DNA of 6,887 nt from Desulfobacterales bacterium (GTDB lineage: Bacteria > Desulfobacterota > Desulfobulbia > Desulfobulbales > BM004). Within the stretch, counting starts at the first letter, position 1, and every line of letters begins with the position of its first letter. The position numbers and the translations under genes are program-made. Where the stretch lies: contig JAUXHH010000087.1 in the NCBI GenBank assembly GCA_030621655.1, positions 1-6,887 of the forward strand, written 5' to 3'. The notes under the pieces are model-generated. The model was not told the origin of the DNA and ran no database searches. It saw only the letters and a list, made by a program, of their open reading frames with translations. This document shows positions 1-6,151 of the stretch, one piece after another.

Positions 1-57
1 AAGTAATACGCCTGCCAGTAGCAATATATTTTTCTTGCTCATTTCATGAATTTTCAC
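1..57 (-). CDS. N-terminus of an exported or membrane protein, cut by the window edge
   Basis: Only the first 19 codons are in the window. The frame reads (M)KIHEMSKKNILLLAGVLL and runs off the left edge without a stop. A basic stretch (KK) followed by a hydrophobic run resembles the beginning of a signal peptide or an N-terminal membrane anchor. GTG at 57 is preferred as the start because a strong AGGAGG lies 8 bases upstream (66-71 on the complementary strand). The in-frame ATG at 42 would be 23 bases from it, and the ATG at 47 is out of frame and hits a stop after two codons. The function cannot be told. The IS element sits about 130 bases upstream of this start and could have displaced its original promoter region. 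Confidence 0.55.
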   Translation of the reverse strand, partial: MKIHEMSKKNILLLAGVLL

Positions 58-63
58 TTGATG

Positions 64-71
64 TCCCTCCT
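64..71 (-). promoter_or_regulatory. Ribosome binding site that decides the GTG start of the left-edge gene
   Basis: On the minus strand this reads AGGAGGGA, a near-perfect anti-16S match. It lies 8 bases before GTG at 57, which is ideal spacing, and too far from the downstream ATG at 42. Confidence 0.6.
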
Positions 72-188
72 AGTGAATTTGCACACCTTAGACTAAACGT
101 ATAATACAGTTCATAAATCATTCATACCAGATTGTTTGATTTAGCCTTTGCCCTTACGACTTAATAATTCCATATATTATTTCACTCT

Positions 189-200
189 TGTCCAAAATAG
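189..200 (+). repeat. Left terminal inverted repeat of the IS4-type element
   Basis: TGTCCAAAATAG, exact inverted match to 1571-1582. It lies 93 bases upstream of the transposase start. Confidence 0.75.
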
Positions 201-293
201 AATTTAACTTAATACCCTCCCGGTGAATTGTGTTGTACAATTTTTTGCACCAACAAAAAAACACACAATACAACCACCAAAGAGGGCAGAACT

Positions 294-1484
294 ATGATAA
301 AGGTTTCCAGCTTGTTTAGTCAATTACTTCATCACTTTCCCCGCACTGAATTTGCTCAGCTCGTTGCCAAGCATCAAGCCGAACGACATGCAAAAGGTTT
401 TACCTGCTGGACTCAACTGGTTTCCATGTTGTTCTGCCATATGGCACATGCAGACTCCTTGCGTGAGATTTGTGGAGGCTTGGCATGCTGCCTCGGAAAG
501 CTGAAACATCTTGGCATTTCAAAAGCTCCCAATAAATCAACATTGTCCTATGCCAATAAACATCGCCCAGCTGCCCTCTATGAGGAACTTTTTTGGACTA
601 TGGCAGACCGTTTCCGTAAAAGCGGTGGATTGGGGTCCCGGAAACGAAAGTTTCGATTTAAAAACAAGCTCCTGAGCCTTGACTCTACCACTATATCTCT
701 TTGTCTCAGCCTTTTTCCATGGGCTCAATTCCGACGAGCAAAAGGTGGCGTTAAAGTTCACGTTCTACTTGACCACGACGATTACATGCCCTCCTTTGCT
801 CTGATCACCGAAGCCAAACGTCATGACCGTACAGTAGCCCGCAGGTTCAGATTGAAACCAGGGTCAATTGTAGCCTTTGATCGTGCTTATAACGATTACA
901 CATTATTCAGCCTGTGGATTGAAAATGGTATTTTCTTTGTAACCCGCCAGAAAGAAAATGCCGTCTACGAAGTTGTTGAAGAGCGAGATATTCCACAGTA
1001 TCGTTCAATCCTTTCTGACCAGATTATTCGGCTCACCGGAGTAAAAGCCGAAGAAAAATGTCCTCATCTGCTTCGACGTATTGTCGTGTGGGACAAGGTA
1101 AACGAGCGGGAAATAGTCCTCCTGACAAACCACCTTGAGTTTGGATCAAGCACAATTGCTGCAATCTACAAAGACAGGTGGGAGATAGAAATATTTTTCA
1201 AAACTCTCAAACAACACCTGAAAGTTAAAACGTTTATCGGTACAAGCAAAAATGCTCTTCGCATTCAGATTTGGACAGCCCTTATTGCTTTGTTACTGTT
1301 AAAATATTTGCATCACTTATCCAAGTTCGGCTGGTCTATGTCAAATATGGCAACAATGTTAAGACTGAATCTCTTTACCTACCGGGCTTTACTGGAATGG
1401 CTTCATGATCCATTTGGGCAGCCACCAGTAACGCCTGCGGTACAGTTGACATTGCCGGGTATTGGACAGCCGGTTGTCGGATAA
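294..1484 (+). CDS. IS4-family DDE transposase
   Basis: This 396-residue transposase cuts and rejoins the element's ends through a DDE RNase-H-fold catalytic site. The N-terminus (MIKVSSLFSQLL, then HxxxRHAKGFTCWTQLVSMLF) is the small helical domain typical of the IS4 branch often labelled DUF4372. Catalytic residues can be assigned, numbering from ATG 294: Asp130 in SLDSTT, Asp196 in VAFDRAY, and Glu299 inside the IS4 hallmark Y-(2)-R-(3)-E-(6)-K, seen as YKDRWEIEIFFKTLK with Lys306. The frame is open upstream to an ATG at 228, but that adds 22 Thr/Asn/Cys-rich residues with no family resemblance, whereas ATG 294 has GAGGGCAG about 6 bases before it. Length and motifs are complete, with no frameshift. 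It has no functional link to its neighbours. Confidence 0.93.
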   Translation: MIKVSSLFSQLLHHFPRTEFAQLVAKHQAERHAKGFTCWTQLVSMLFCHMAHADSLREICGGLACCLGKLKHLGISKAPNKSTLSYANKHRPAALYEELFWTMADRFRKSGGLGSRKRKFRFKNKLLSLDSTTISLCLSLFPWAQFRRAKGGVKVHVLLDHDDYMPSFALITEAKRHDRTVARRFRLKPGSIVAFDRAYNDYTLFSLWIENGIFFVTRQKENAVYEVVEERDIPQYRSILSDQIIRLTGVKAEEKCPHLLRRIVVWDKVNEREIVLLTNHLEFGSSTIAAIYKDRWEIEIFFKTLKQHLKVKTFIGTSKNALRIQIWTALIALLLLKYLHHLSKFGWSMSNMATMLRLNLFTYRALLEWLHDPFGQPPVTPAVQLTLPGIGQPVVG

Positions 1485-1570
1485 AAATAAAAAAGGGAAA
1501 CCTGGTTTGAAAAAAATGGTTTCTCAGCTCGTTTTTCCTGTAAAATCAACATAAAAATTTAATCTCTGTC

Positions 1571-1582
1571 CTATTTTGGACA
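1571..1582 (-). repeat. Right terminal inverted repeat of the IS4-type element
   Basis: CTATTTTGGACA, the exact reverse complement of 189-200. It lies 86 bases after the transposase stop and 67 bases before the tadA stop codon. Confidence 0.75.
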
Positions 1583-1649
1583 GCAATGATTTTGAATGTT
1601 GAATTAAAATCTCTTTGTTTTTTAAAAGCCATCTCACGCAGCCGAGCAG

Positions 1650-2129
1650 CTATCCCCTTTTCTTTTTAAAAAACGAAGTCAACAACTCCGCACATTCTTC
1701 AGCCAAAACGCCACTTTCAACATTAAGTTGATGATTCAGTTTACCGTCTCCACCAACCTGGTAGCAGGAAGCTACGCCCCCGGCCTTGGGATCAGATGCC
1801 CCGTATACCAGGCGGCCGACCCTGGCGTGGATCATTGCTCCGGCACACATCACACATGGCTCAATAGTGACGTATAGAGCCGTATTGAGCAGCCGGTAAT
1901 TACCAATCTTTTTGCCGGCTGCCCGCAAGGCAACCATCTCCGCATGGCCGGCAGGATCACTGCCTCCTATGCTGTTGTTGCCGGCAGCAGCCAAAATTTT
2001 CTGCTGTTCATCAACAATAACTGCGCCCACAGGCACTTCTCCCCTTTCCCCTGCTTTCCGGGCTTCTTCAAGGGCCATGCGCATGAAATTCTCATCCCTT
2101 TCAATTGCTGAAATTAATTTGTTGTCCAT
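1650..2129 (-). CDS. tadA: tRNA-specific adenosine deaminase TadA
   Basis: TadA deaminates adenosine-34 to inosine in the wobble position of tRNA-Arg(ACG), letting one tRNA read several codons. The 159-residue product has the cytidine-deaminase-fold zinc site: His62 and catalytic Glu64 in HAEMVAL, and Cys92/Cys95 in PCVMCAGAMIHAR. The flanking sequence matches bacterial TadA closely: EVPVGAVIV near residue 31, NYRLLNTALYVTIEPC before the cysteines, LAEECAELLTSFF at the C-terminus. Length is close to the E. coli protein (167). The start is uncertain: ATG 2129 has no clear ribosome binding site, while ATG 2084 (residue 16, MRMALEEA) follows GAAAGGGATGAG and would still keep all conserved sequence. 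The gene is divergent from the rubredoxin operon, and its 3' end lies next to the IS element. Confidence 0.95.
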   Translation of the reverse strand: MDNKLISAIERDENFMRMALEEARKAGERGEVPVGAVIVDEQQKILAAAGNNSIGGSDPAGHAEMVALRAAGKKIGNYRLLNTALYVTIEPCVMCAGAMIHARVGRLVYGASDPKAGGVASCYQVGGDGKLNHQLNVESGVLAEECAELLTSFFKKKRG

Positions 2130-2198
2130 GCTGCAAGCTATTTAAAATCGTTGTTTAATTTTTATTAGTCCTGTAGATAAAACCTTAAGCCTGTACTA

Positions 2199-2234
2199 TT
2201 ATATATTCATTACCATTTATATATTCATTAACAT
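2199..2234 (+). repeat. Two tandem 18-bp repeats upstream of rubredoxin
   Basis: TTATATATTCATTACCAT (2199-2216) is followed directly by TTATATATTCATTAACAT (2217-2234), identical in 17 of 18 positions. The pair lies in the 132-bp region between divergent tadA and rubredoxin and ends 27 bases before the rubredoxin start. An 18-bp period is not far from two helical turns, so paired binding sites for a regulator are plausible. No known operator was recognised. Confidence 0.6.
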
Positions 2235-2249
2235 TAAAAAAATATATAA

Positions 2250-2256
2250 AGGAGGT
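2250..2256 (+). promoter_or_regulatory. Strong ribosome binding site of the rubredoxin operon
   Basis: AGGAGGT, a near-perfect anti-16S sequence, ends 5 bases before ATG 2262. It marks the small rubredoxin gene as efficiently translated. The next gene has no separate site of its own. Confidence 0.8.
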
Positions 2257-2261
2257 CACAA

Positions 2262-2423
2262 ATGGACAATTATGTTTGTACTATATGCGGTTATATTTAC
2301 GATCCGGCTTTGGGTGATCCTGAAAACGAAATTGCTTCCGGAACCGCATTTGAGGATCTGCCGGATGACTGGGTATGCCCTGTATGCGGTGCTGATAAAG
2401 ACCAGTTTGAACTTGAAGCGTAA
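2262..2423 (+). CDS. Rubredoxin
   Basis: Rubredoxin is a small cytoplasmic one-electron carrier with a single iron held by four cysteines. This 53-residue protein has both metal-binding knuckles: Cys6-x-x-Cys9-Gly-Tyr (CTICGYIYDPALGD) and Cys39-Pro-x-Cys42-Gly (WVCPVCGADKDQFE). Between them are the usual aromatic residues and the loop FEDLPDDWVCP. Length matches classical rubredoxins (about 52-54). The start is fixed by a strong ribosome binding site. The stop codon TAA directly touches the ATG of a flavoprotein related to NADH:rubredoxin reductases, so the two are almost certainly cotranscribed. In anaerobes such a pair commonly feeds flavodiiron proteins, rubrerythrin or superoxide reductase for oxygen and peroxide removal; none of these partners is in the window. 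Confidence 0.96.
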   Translation: MDNYVCTICGYIYDPALGDPENEIASGTAFEDLPDDWVCPVCGADKDQFELEA

Positions 2424-3599
2424 ATGAAAAAATATCTTATTGTTGGTAACGGAGTTGCCGGGACCACAGCTGCTGAAAATATCCGCAAAAATGATCCAAC
2501 CGCTTGGATAACCATAGTAACAGAGGAGAAACTCCCCTTTTACTACAGGATCAGATTGCCCGATTTTCTTTGTGGCGAGGTCAACGAATCGGGCCTGATT
2601 GCCAAAAAGAAAGAGTGGTACCAGGAAAAAAACATTACTCTCCGACTCTCAACAAAAATCACAGGAGGGTCTCTAAAAGATAAAACCCTCCGTTCCTCAA
2701 ACGGTGAAAAGATCAGGTTTGACCGTTTAATTTTAGCAAACGGCAGCACACCGAACATTCCAGCAATTTCAGGTTCTGACAAAAAAGGTGTCTTTACGCT
2801 TCATTACATCCAGGATGCAAAAGATATTATCTCCCATGCCGGCTGCTGTAAAAAAGCCGTTCTTATCGGTGGCGGCCTGTTGGGACTGGAAGCCGGGAAT
2901 GGGTTTAAAAAACTGGGACTGGAAATTACTGTGGTCGAATTCTTCCCCAGGCTGCTTCCCCGGCAACTGGATAACGAAGGGGCCCGGCGTATTAAAAAGA
3001 CCCTGGAGGACAGGGAGTTCTCATTCAGACTTGATGCAAAAACCAGCACTATTGAGGGAAATGATGAGGTTGAAGGTGTAACACTTGAGAGTGGGGAATT
3101 CATTGCTGCTGACATGGTTGTTATCTCTGCCGGTGTAAATCCTAAACTGGACCTGGCTATGCAGCTGGGTCTTGATTGCAACAGGGGCATCAAGGTCGAT
3201 AAGCAAATGCGAACCAGCCACCCTGATGTCTATGCAGCCGGAGATATTGTGGAGTTTGCAGGGAGAACATACGGTATCTGGCCTGCTGCCATGGAACAGG
3301 GGAAAATTGCCGGAACAAATATTTCAGGAGGCGACATAACCTATGAAGGGACCACTCTATCAAGCATCCTGAAGGTGGCTGGCATTGAGCTTGCTTCAGC
3401 TGGGAAAATTGATAACGAAAACAGGTACGAGTCTAAGATCGTTGCCTCTGAAACAATCTACAAAAAAGTAGTTATCGACAACGGCAGGGTGATCGGCTGC
3501 ATCATGCTGGGTGACAGAAAAAATTTCAACCGCATTAACAAGGCCATCTCCATTGGGGAAGATATCCTGCCCGAGTTGGACTCTCTCCTGGCTATATGA
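2424..3599 (+). CDS. FAD-dependent NAD(P)H:rubredoxin reductase-like oxidoreductase
   Basis: This 391-residue flavoprotein belongs to the pyridine-nucleotide disulfide oxidoreductase superfamily and probably passes electrons from NAD(P)H via FAD to the rubredoxin encoded just before it. Visible landmarks: FAD-binding GNGVAG (residues 8-13), LANGSTP (104-110), NAD(P)H-binding GGGLLGLEAG (149-158) with acidic Glu172 at the end of the second strand (VVEFFPRLLP), which favours NADH over NADPH, and the second FAD motif AAGDIVEF (271-278). No redox CxxC is present, as expected for a rubredoxin/ferredoxin-type reductase. Residues from about 310 on resemble the C-terminal domain of NADH:rubredoxin reductases. 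ATG follows the rubredoxin TAA with no gap, implying translational coupling. Nitrite-reductase-like or NADH-oxidase-like roles are alternatives; the gene pair argues for rubredoxin. Confidence 0.88.
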   Translation: MKKYLIVGNGVAGTTAAENIRKNDPTAWITIVTEEKLPFYYRIRLPDFLCGEVNESGLIAKKKEWYQEKNITLRLSTKITGGSLKDKTLRSSNGEKIRFDRLILANGSTPNIPAISGSDKKGVFTLHYIQDAKDIISHAGCCKKAVLIGGGLLGLEAGNGFKKLGLEITVVEFFPRLLPRQLDNEGARRIKKTLEDREFSFRLDAKTSTIEGNDEVEGVTLESGEFIAADMVVISAGVNPKLDLAMQLGLDCNRGIKVDKQMRTSHPDVYAAGDIVEFAGRTYGIWPAAMEQGKIAGTNISGGDITYEGTTLSSILKVAGIELASAGKIDNENRYESKIVASETIYKKVVIDNGRVIGCIMLGDRKNFNRINKAISIGEDILPELDSLLAI

Positions 3600-4517
3600 T
3601 CAACCTTCGGCCCTTTTCTGCTTCAAGGAGTAGTTGGCTGCCTCCCAGCCGGCCACGCACCCCTCGCCTACTGCCTTTGCCATCTGGTATGGATGCCCGG
3701 CAATATCACCGGCAGCATAGACTCCGGGTATGTTTGTCTGCTGCTTTTTATTACAGTCAATATGGGTAAAGGTTTCAGAATCAAGCTGCACTCCAATGGT
3801 TGTGGCCAACTCAAGTGCCCCTTTTGCGCCCAACTCAATAAAGATTCCTTCAACTTCCAGACGTGTGCCGTCCTTAAGAAGAACCCCTTCAACACCGTTT
3901 TCGCCCTGTATTTCGGAAACCCAGTTATTTTGATGGACCTTGACGCCGCTTTCTGAAATCTTGCGGAACATTTCTTCTGACACTGCAAGTTCCTTGGTTA
4001 CCAGATGAACTTCAGAGGCATATCCCAGTAAAGTCAGGGCGCCATCTACTGCTGCGCTCTCATTTCCTACAACAATGACTTTGGCGTTCCGGTAAAAATT
4101 AGCATCACAGTCAACACAGTAGCTCACCCCTTTACCTGAGAGTTCTTTCTCCCCTTTCACTTTCAATTTCTTTCTGGATGTACCGGTGGCAAATATCAAG
4201 CTTCTCGCTTTAATTGTCCTGTCGCTTTCGATGCGCACCGCAAACGTTTCCGAAGCATGCTCAATATGCAGGACATCTTCGGCCAGGTACTCGGCTCCAA
4301 AGCGCTTAATCTGATCAATTCCTACAGCCAGGAGTTCTCTTCCTTCCCGAACCCCATCGACACACAGGTAATTTTCAACATGAGCCCTGTACAGGCTGCT
4401 CCTTTCCGGACGGCCTAAAACAAGAACCGTTGCCTTTTTACGCACTCCATTGATGGCTGCCTGAAGCCCGGCAGGGCCTGCACCAATGATAAGTACATCA
4501 TATAATTCTTCCGCCAT
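3600..4517 (-). CDS. Thioredoxin-reductase-like flavoprotein with degenerate NADPH site
   Basis: This 305-residue protein has the length and order of low-molecular-weight thioredoxin reductases: FAD-binding GAGPAGLQAA (residues 12-21), FATGTSRKKLKVKGE (109-123), redox-active CVDC (134-137), and AAGDIAGHPYQMAKAVGEG (268-286). The nucleotide domain is unusual. The expected GGGxSA is GNESAA (151-156), with an asparagine for the second glycine, and the arginine cluster HRRxxxR that grips the NADPH phosphate is absent (HLVTKELAVSEEMFR, 171-185). The electron donor may therefore be ferredoxin, another flavin system or NADH; flavin-type thioredoxin reductases lacking NADPH motifs are known from anaerobes. 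AGGAG lies 8 bases before ATG. The stop abuts the stop of the convergent flavoprotein gene. No thioredoxin gene is adjacent, so the disulfide substrate is unknown. Confidence 0.85.
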   Translation of the reverse strand: MAEELYDVLIIGAGPAGLQAAINGVRKKATVLVLGRPERSSLYRAHVENYLCVDGVREGRELLAVGIDQIKRFGAEYLAEDVLHIEHASETFAVRIESDRTIKARSLIFATGTSRKKLKVKGEKELSGKGVSYCVDCDANFYRNAKVIVVGNESAAVDGALTLLGYASEVHLVTKELAVSEEMFRKISESGVKVHQNNWVSEIQGENGVEGVLLKDGTRLEVEGIFIELGAKGALELATTIGVQLDSETFTHIDCNKKQQTNIPGVYAAGDIAGHPYQMAKAVGEGCVAGWEAANYSLKQKRAEG

Positions 4518-4525
4518 TATCGTTA

Positions 4526-4530
4526 CTCCT
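4526..4530 (-). promoter_or_regulatory. Ribosome binding site of the thioredoxin-reductase-like gene
   Basis: On the minus strand this reads AGGAG, 8 bases before ATG 4517, supporting that start. Confidence 0.65.
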
Positions 4531-4579
4531 GTCTGTTGGTATTATTAAAAAAATTAACCTTTTTTTAAAAAAAATATTG

Positions 4580-4595
4580 TCTCTGTCGACAGAGA
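4580..4595. promoter_or_regulatory. Perfect 16-bp palindrome, candidate operator or leader hairpin
   Basis: TCTCTGTCGACAGAGA is its own reverse complement. It lies 63 bases upstream of the thioredoxin-reductase-like start. Read on the minus strand it can fold into a 6-bp stem with a TCGA loop, followed after five bases by a run of eight T, so it could act as a weak attenuator. It could equally be a dimeric repressor site. I do not recognise it as the site of a known regulator. Confidence 0.45.
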
Positions 4596-4674
4596 AAAAA
4601 ATATCGGCTATAGTACCGAGCTTTTGATCTTTAAATCCCCTGTCCCATTCATGGATTGCGGTTGATAAAGCATC

Positions 4675-4680
4675 ATTATA
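4675..4680 (-). promoter_or_regulatory. Possible -10 box for the thioredoxin-reductase-like gene
   Basis: On the minus strand this is an exact TATAAT, preceded by TTTGGTA. No good -35 is found at 17 bases (GATTCT), so the case rests on the -10 alone. Transcription from it would give a leader of about 150 bases that includes the 16-bp palindrome. Confidence 0.25.
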
Positions 4681-4715
4681 TACCAAATTACAGTAAAAGA
4701 ATCTAATCATAAGGT

Positions 4716-4744
4716 TTGCATTGGACAAGGTTAACTACTATAAA
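4716..4744 (+). promoter_or_regulatory. Possible sigma-70-type promoter for the ketosynthase gene
   Basis: TTGCAT (4716-4721) and TATAAA (4739-4744) are separated by exactly 17 bases. The -35 is a poor match (3 of 6) and the -10 a good one (5 of 6). The start of transcription would be about 95 bases before the ketosynthase ATG. Weak evidence in AT-rich DNA. Confidence 0.3.
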
Positions 4745-4846
4745 AACGACCAGGAATATTTCTACGTAGACTCATAAAATGCCCAACAACCTGCCGCAGG
4801 AACATAATTATCAGATTATTCCAAACGGCCTACAGTTCTCATAATT

Positions 4847-6100
4847 ATGCCACAACTATCAGACGAGCAAAGAATAGTCATTACCGGCGTGGGCCTTGCA
4901 GCCCCTAATGCCGACAACCTCCAGGATTATCGCAGCAATGTCCTGGCAGGCAAAAGTGGTGTTAGAGAAATTGACCTTCGCTATATCGGCAAAGTCCCGG
5001 CAGGTATCTGTACGTTCCCTGAAACAAAATACCGCAAGAGAAAAGAGAATAAACGCGGCACAAGGGCGGGATGCCTTGGTGTGTATGTTGCCAACGAAGC
5101 GATACATGATGCCGGCCTTGCTGATTTTTCACTGTATGAACATAAAAGAACAGGTGTTTATATCGGGCTGACTGAACACGGCACCGTTGAAACGGAAAAC
5201 GAAATATACAGCCTCAGCCAGTTTGAGTACAATACCGACTTCTGGAGTCATCATCATAATCCACGCACTGTTCTTAACAACCCGGCCGGGGAAATTACCA
5301 TGAACCTTGGTATCACCGGACCGCATTACTCCATTGGCGGTGCCTGTGCCGCTGGCAATGCCGCTTTGATCCAGGGAGCACAAATGCTCAAACTCGGTGA
5401 AGTTGATCTGGCTCTGGCCGGGGGCATCTCTGAAAGCACAGGTTCTTTTGGAATTTTTGCAAGCTTTAAGGCGGAAGGAGCTCTTGCCTTGAATGAAGAC
5501 CCCACCAAAGCCTGCAGACCATTTGATATGCAGCGCAATGGCATCGTTGTATCTGAAGGGGCTTGTTTATTTGTATTGGAAAGGCTTGATAAGGCCCTTG
5601 CCAGAAATGCTAAAATCTATGGCGAACTCGTCGGATATGCCATGAATTCAGATGCCAAAGATTTTGTTCTTCCCTATGGCCCGAGACAGGCTGAGTGCAT
5701 GCAACTGGCTCTGGATCGGGCCGGCCTGGCACCAGAAGATATCCATATCATCAACACCCATGCTACCGGAACTAAACAAGGAGATATAGAAGAATGCAAC
5801 GCCATACGCAGCCTCTTTGTAAATTGTCCTGATACATACATAAACAATACCAAGAGTATCATCGGTCATGCCATGGGAGCAGCCGGTGTACTTGAACTGG
5901 CAGGCAACCTGCCGGCCTTCAAGGATAACCAGGTGCATCCGACAATTAATGTAGACTCACTTGACCCTGAATGTGCATTAGACAACATGGTTACCAACGA
6001 GCCCAAGAGACTTGAAACAGTCAATACAATATTGAACAATTCTTTTGGCATGGTCGGTATAAACTCGGTTGTCATTGTCAAAAAAATGACTTCCGCCTGA
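4847..6100 (+). CDS. FabF-type beta-ketoacyl-ACP synthase of a specialised cluster
   Basis: This 417-residue thiolase-fold enzyme joins an acyl chain to a malonyl-ACP-derived unit by decarboxylative Claisen condensation. The complete Cys-His-His catalytic set is visible: Cys167 in GGACAAGNAAL, His305 in NTHATGTKQGD, Lys336 in NNTKS and His341 in IGHAMGAAG, with NSFGMVG near the end. Length matches FabF (about 410). The region that lines the acyl pocket is unlike housekeeping FabF: GLTEHGTVETE near 108-117 instead of the usual glycine-rich segment, and an odd HHH at 135-137, so substrate choice probably differs. There is no good ribosome binding site before ATG 4847, yet no other usual start exists between it and an in-frame stop at 4805. 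An ACP and a carotenoid-desaturase-like gene follow, which points to a secondary lipid or polyene pathway and not to basic fatty acid synthesis. Confidence 0.88.
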   Translation: MPQLSDEQRIVITGVGLAAPNADNLQDYRSNVLAGKSGVREIDLRYIGKVPAGICTFPETKYRKRKENKRGTRAGCLGVYVANEAIHDAGLADFSLYEHKRTGVYIGLTEHGTVETENEIYSLSQFEYNTDFWSHHHNPRTVLNNPAGEITMNLGITGPHYSIGGACAAGNAALIQGAQMLKLGEVDLALAGGISESTGSFGIFASFKAEGALALNEDPTKACRPFDMQRNGIVVSEGACLFVLERLDKALARNAKIYGELVGYAMNSDAKDFVLPYGPRQAECMQLALDRAGLAPEDIHIINTHATGTKQGDIEECNAIRSLFVNCPDTYINNTKSIIGHAMGAAGVLELAGNLPAFKDNQVHPTINVDSLDPECALDNMVTNEPKRLETVNTILNNSFGMVGINSVVIVKKMTSA

Positions 6101-6151
6101 TAAATAAAGTTTATAAAAGAACTGAAATTAAGGTTTTACCTGAAGATTCAA

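Larger units (their letters stand above)
189..1582 (+). mobile_element. IS4-family insertion sequence, about 1.39 kb
   Basis: One transposase gene is bounded by a 12-bp perfect terminal inverted repeat: TGTCCAAAATAG at 189-200 and its reverse complement CTATTTTGGACA at 1571-1582. Imperfect similarity continues outward for some bases (TCA at 182-184 against TGA at 1587-1589), so the true ends may lie a few bases further out. I compared the flanks for both choices of end and found no direct target duplication. The element therefore may be old, may have recombined with another copy, or its ends may be misplaced. Size, single open frame and inverted repeats fit the IS4 family. The transposase is intact, so the element may still be active. 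Confidence 0.8.
4518..4846. other. 329-bp divergent intergenic region rich in palindromes
   Basis: This AT-rich stretch separates the divergent thioredoxin-reductase-like gene and the ketosynthase. I see no convincing gene or structured RNA in it. It contains several exact palindromes: a 16-mer at 4580-4595, TCTACGTAGA at 4761-4770, CCTGC-C-GCAGG at 4790-4800, and ATAATTAT twice (4804-4811 and 4841-4848), the second overlapping the ketosynthase start codon. Possible promoters for both directions are listed separately. Confidence 0.6.

Noticed and set aside
79..105. Plus-strand promoter TTGCAC with exact TATAAT
   Set aside because: Spacer is only 15 bases, the -35 is poor, and it lies outside the IS with no plus-strand gene that would need it.
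62..229. Similar segments CCCTCCTAGTGAATT (65-79) and CCCTCCCGGTGAATT (215-229)
   Set aside because: 13 of 15 match, but the first is explained by the minus-strand ribosome binding site; they do not fit a target duplication or the IS ends.
228..293. 22-residue N-terminal extension of the transposase
   Set aside because: Low-complexity Thr/Asn/Cys residues unlike the family; ATG 294 has a purine-rich binding site and begins the conserved domain.
1495..1536. Possible terminator after the transposase (GGGAAACC paired with GGTTTCTC, then GTTTTT)
   Set aside because: The loop is long and AT-rich, the stem has a G-U pair, and the T-run begins six bases after the stem.
1583..1649. SRP RNA or tRNA near tadA
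   Set aside because: tadA often lies near such genes, but this spacer has neither the conserved SRP loop sequences nor a cloverleaf.
2804..3193. Long antisense open frames within the flavoprotein gene
   Set aside because: They are serine/proline-rich shadows of a clearly conserved coding frame with no start signal or domain.
4498..4728. Minus-strand open frame of 76 codons upstream of the thioredoxin-reductase-like gene
   Set aside because: It would start with TTG without a ribosome binding site, overlaps the real gene's start, runs through poly-A/T tracts and the 16-bp palindrome, and shows no recognisable motif.
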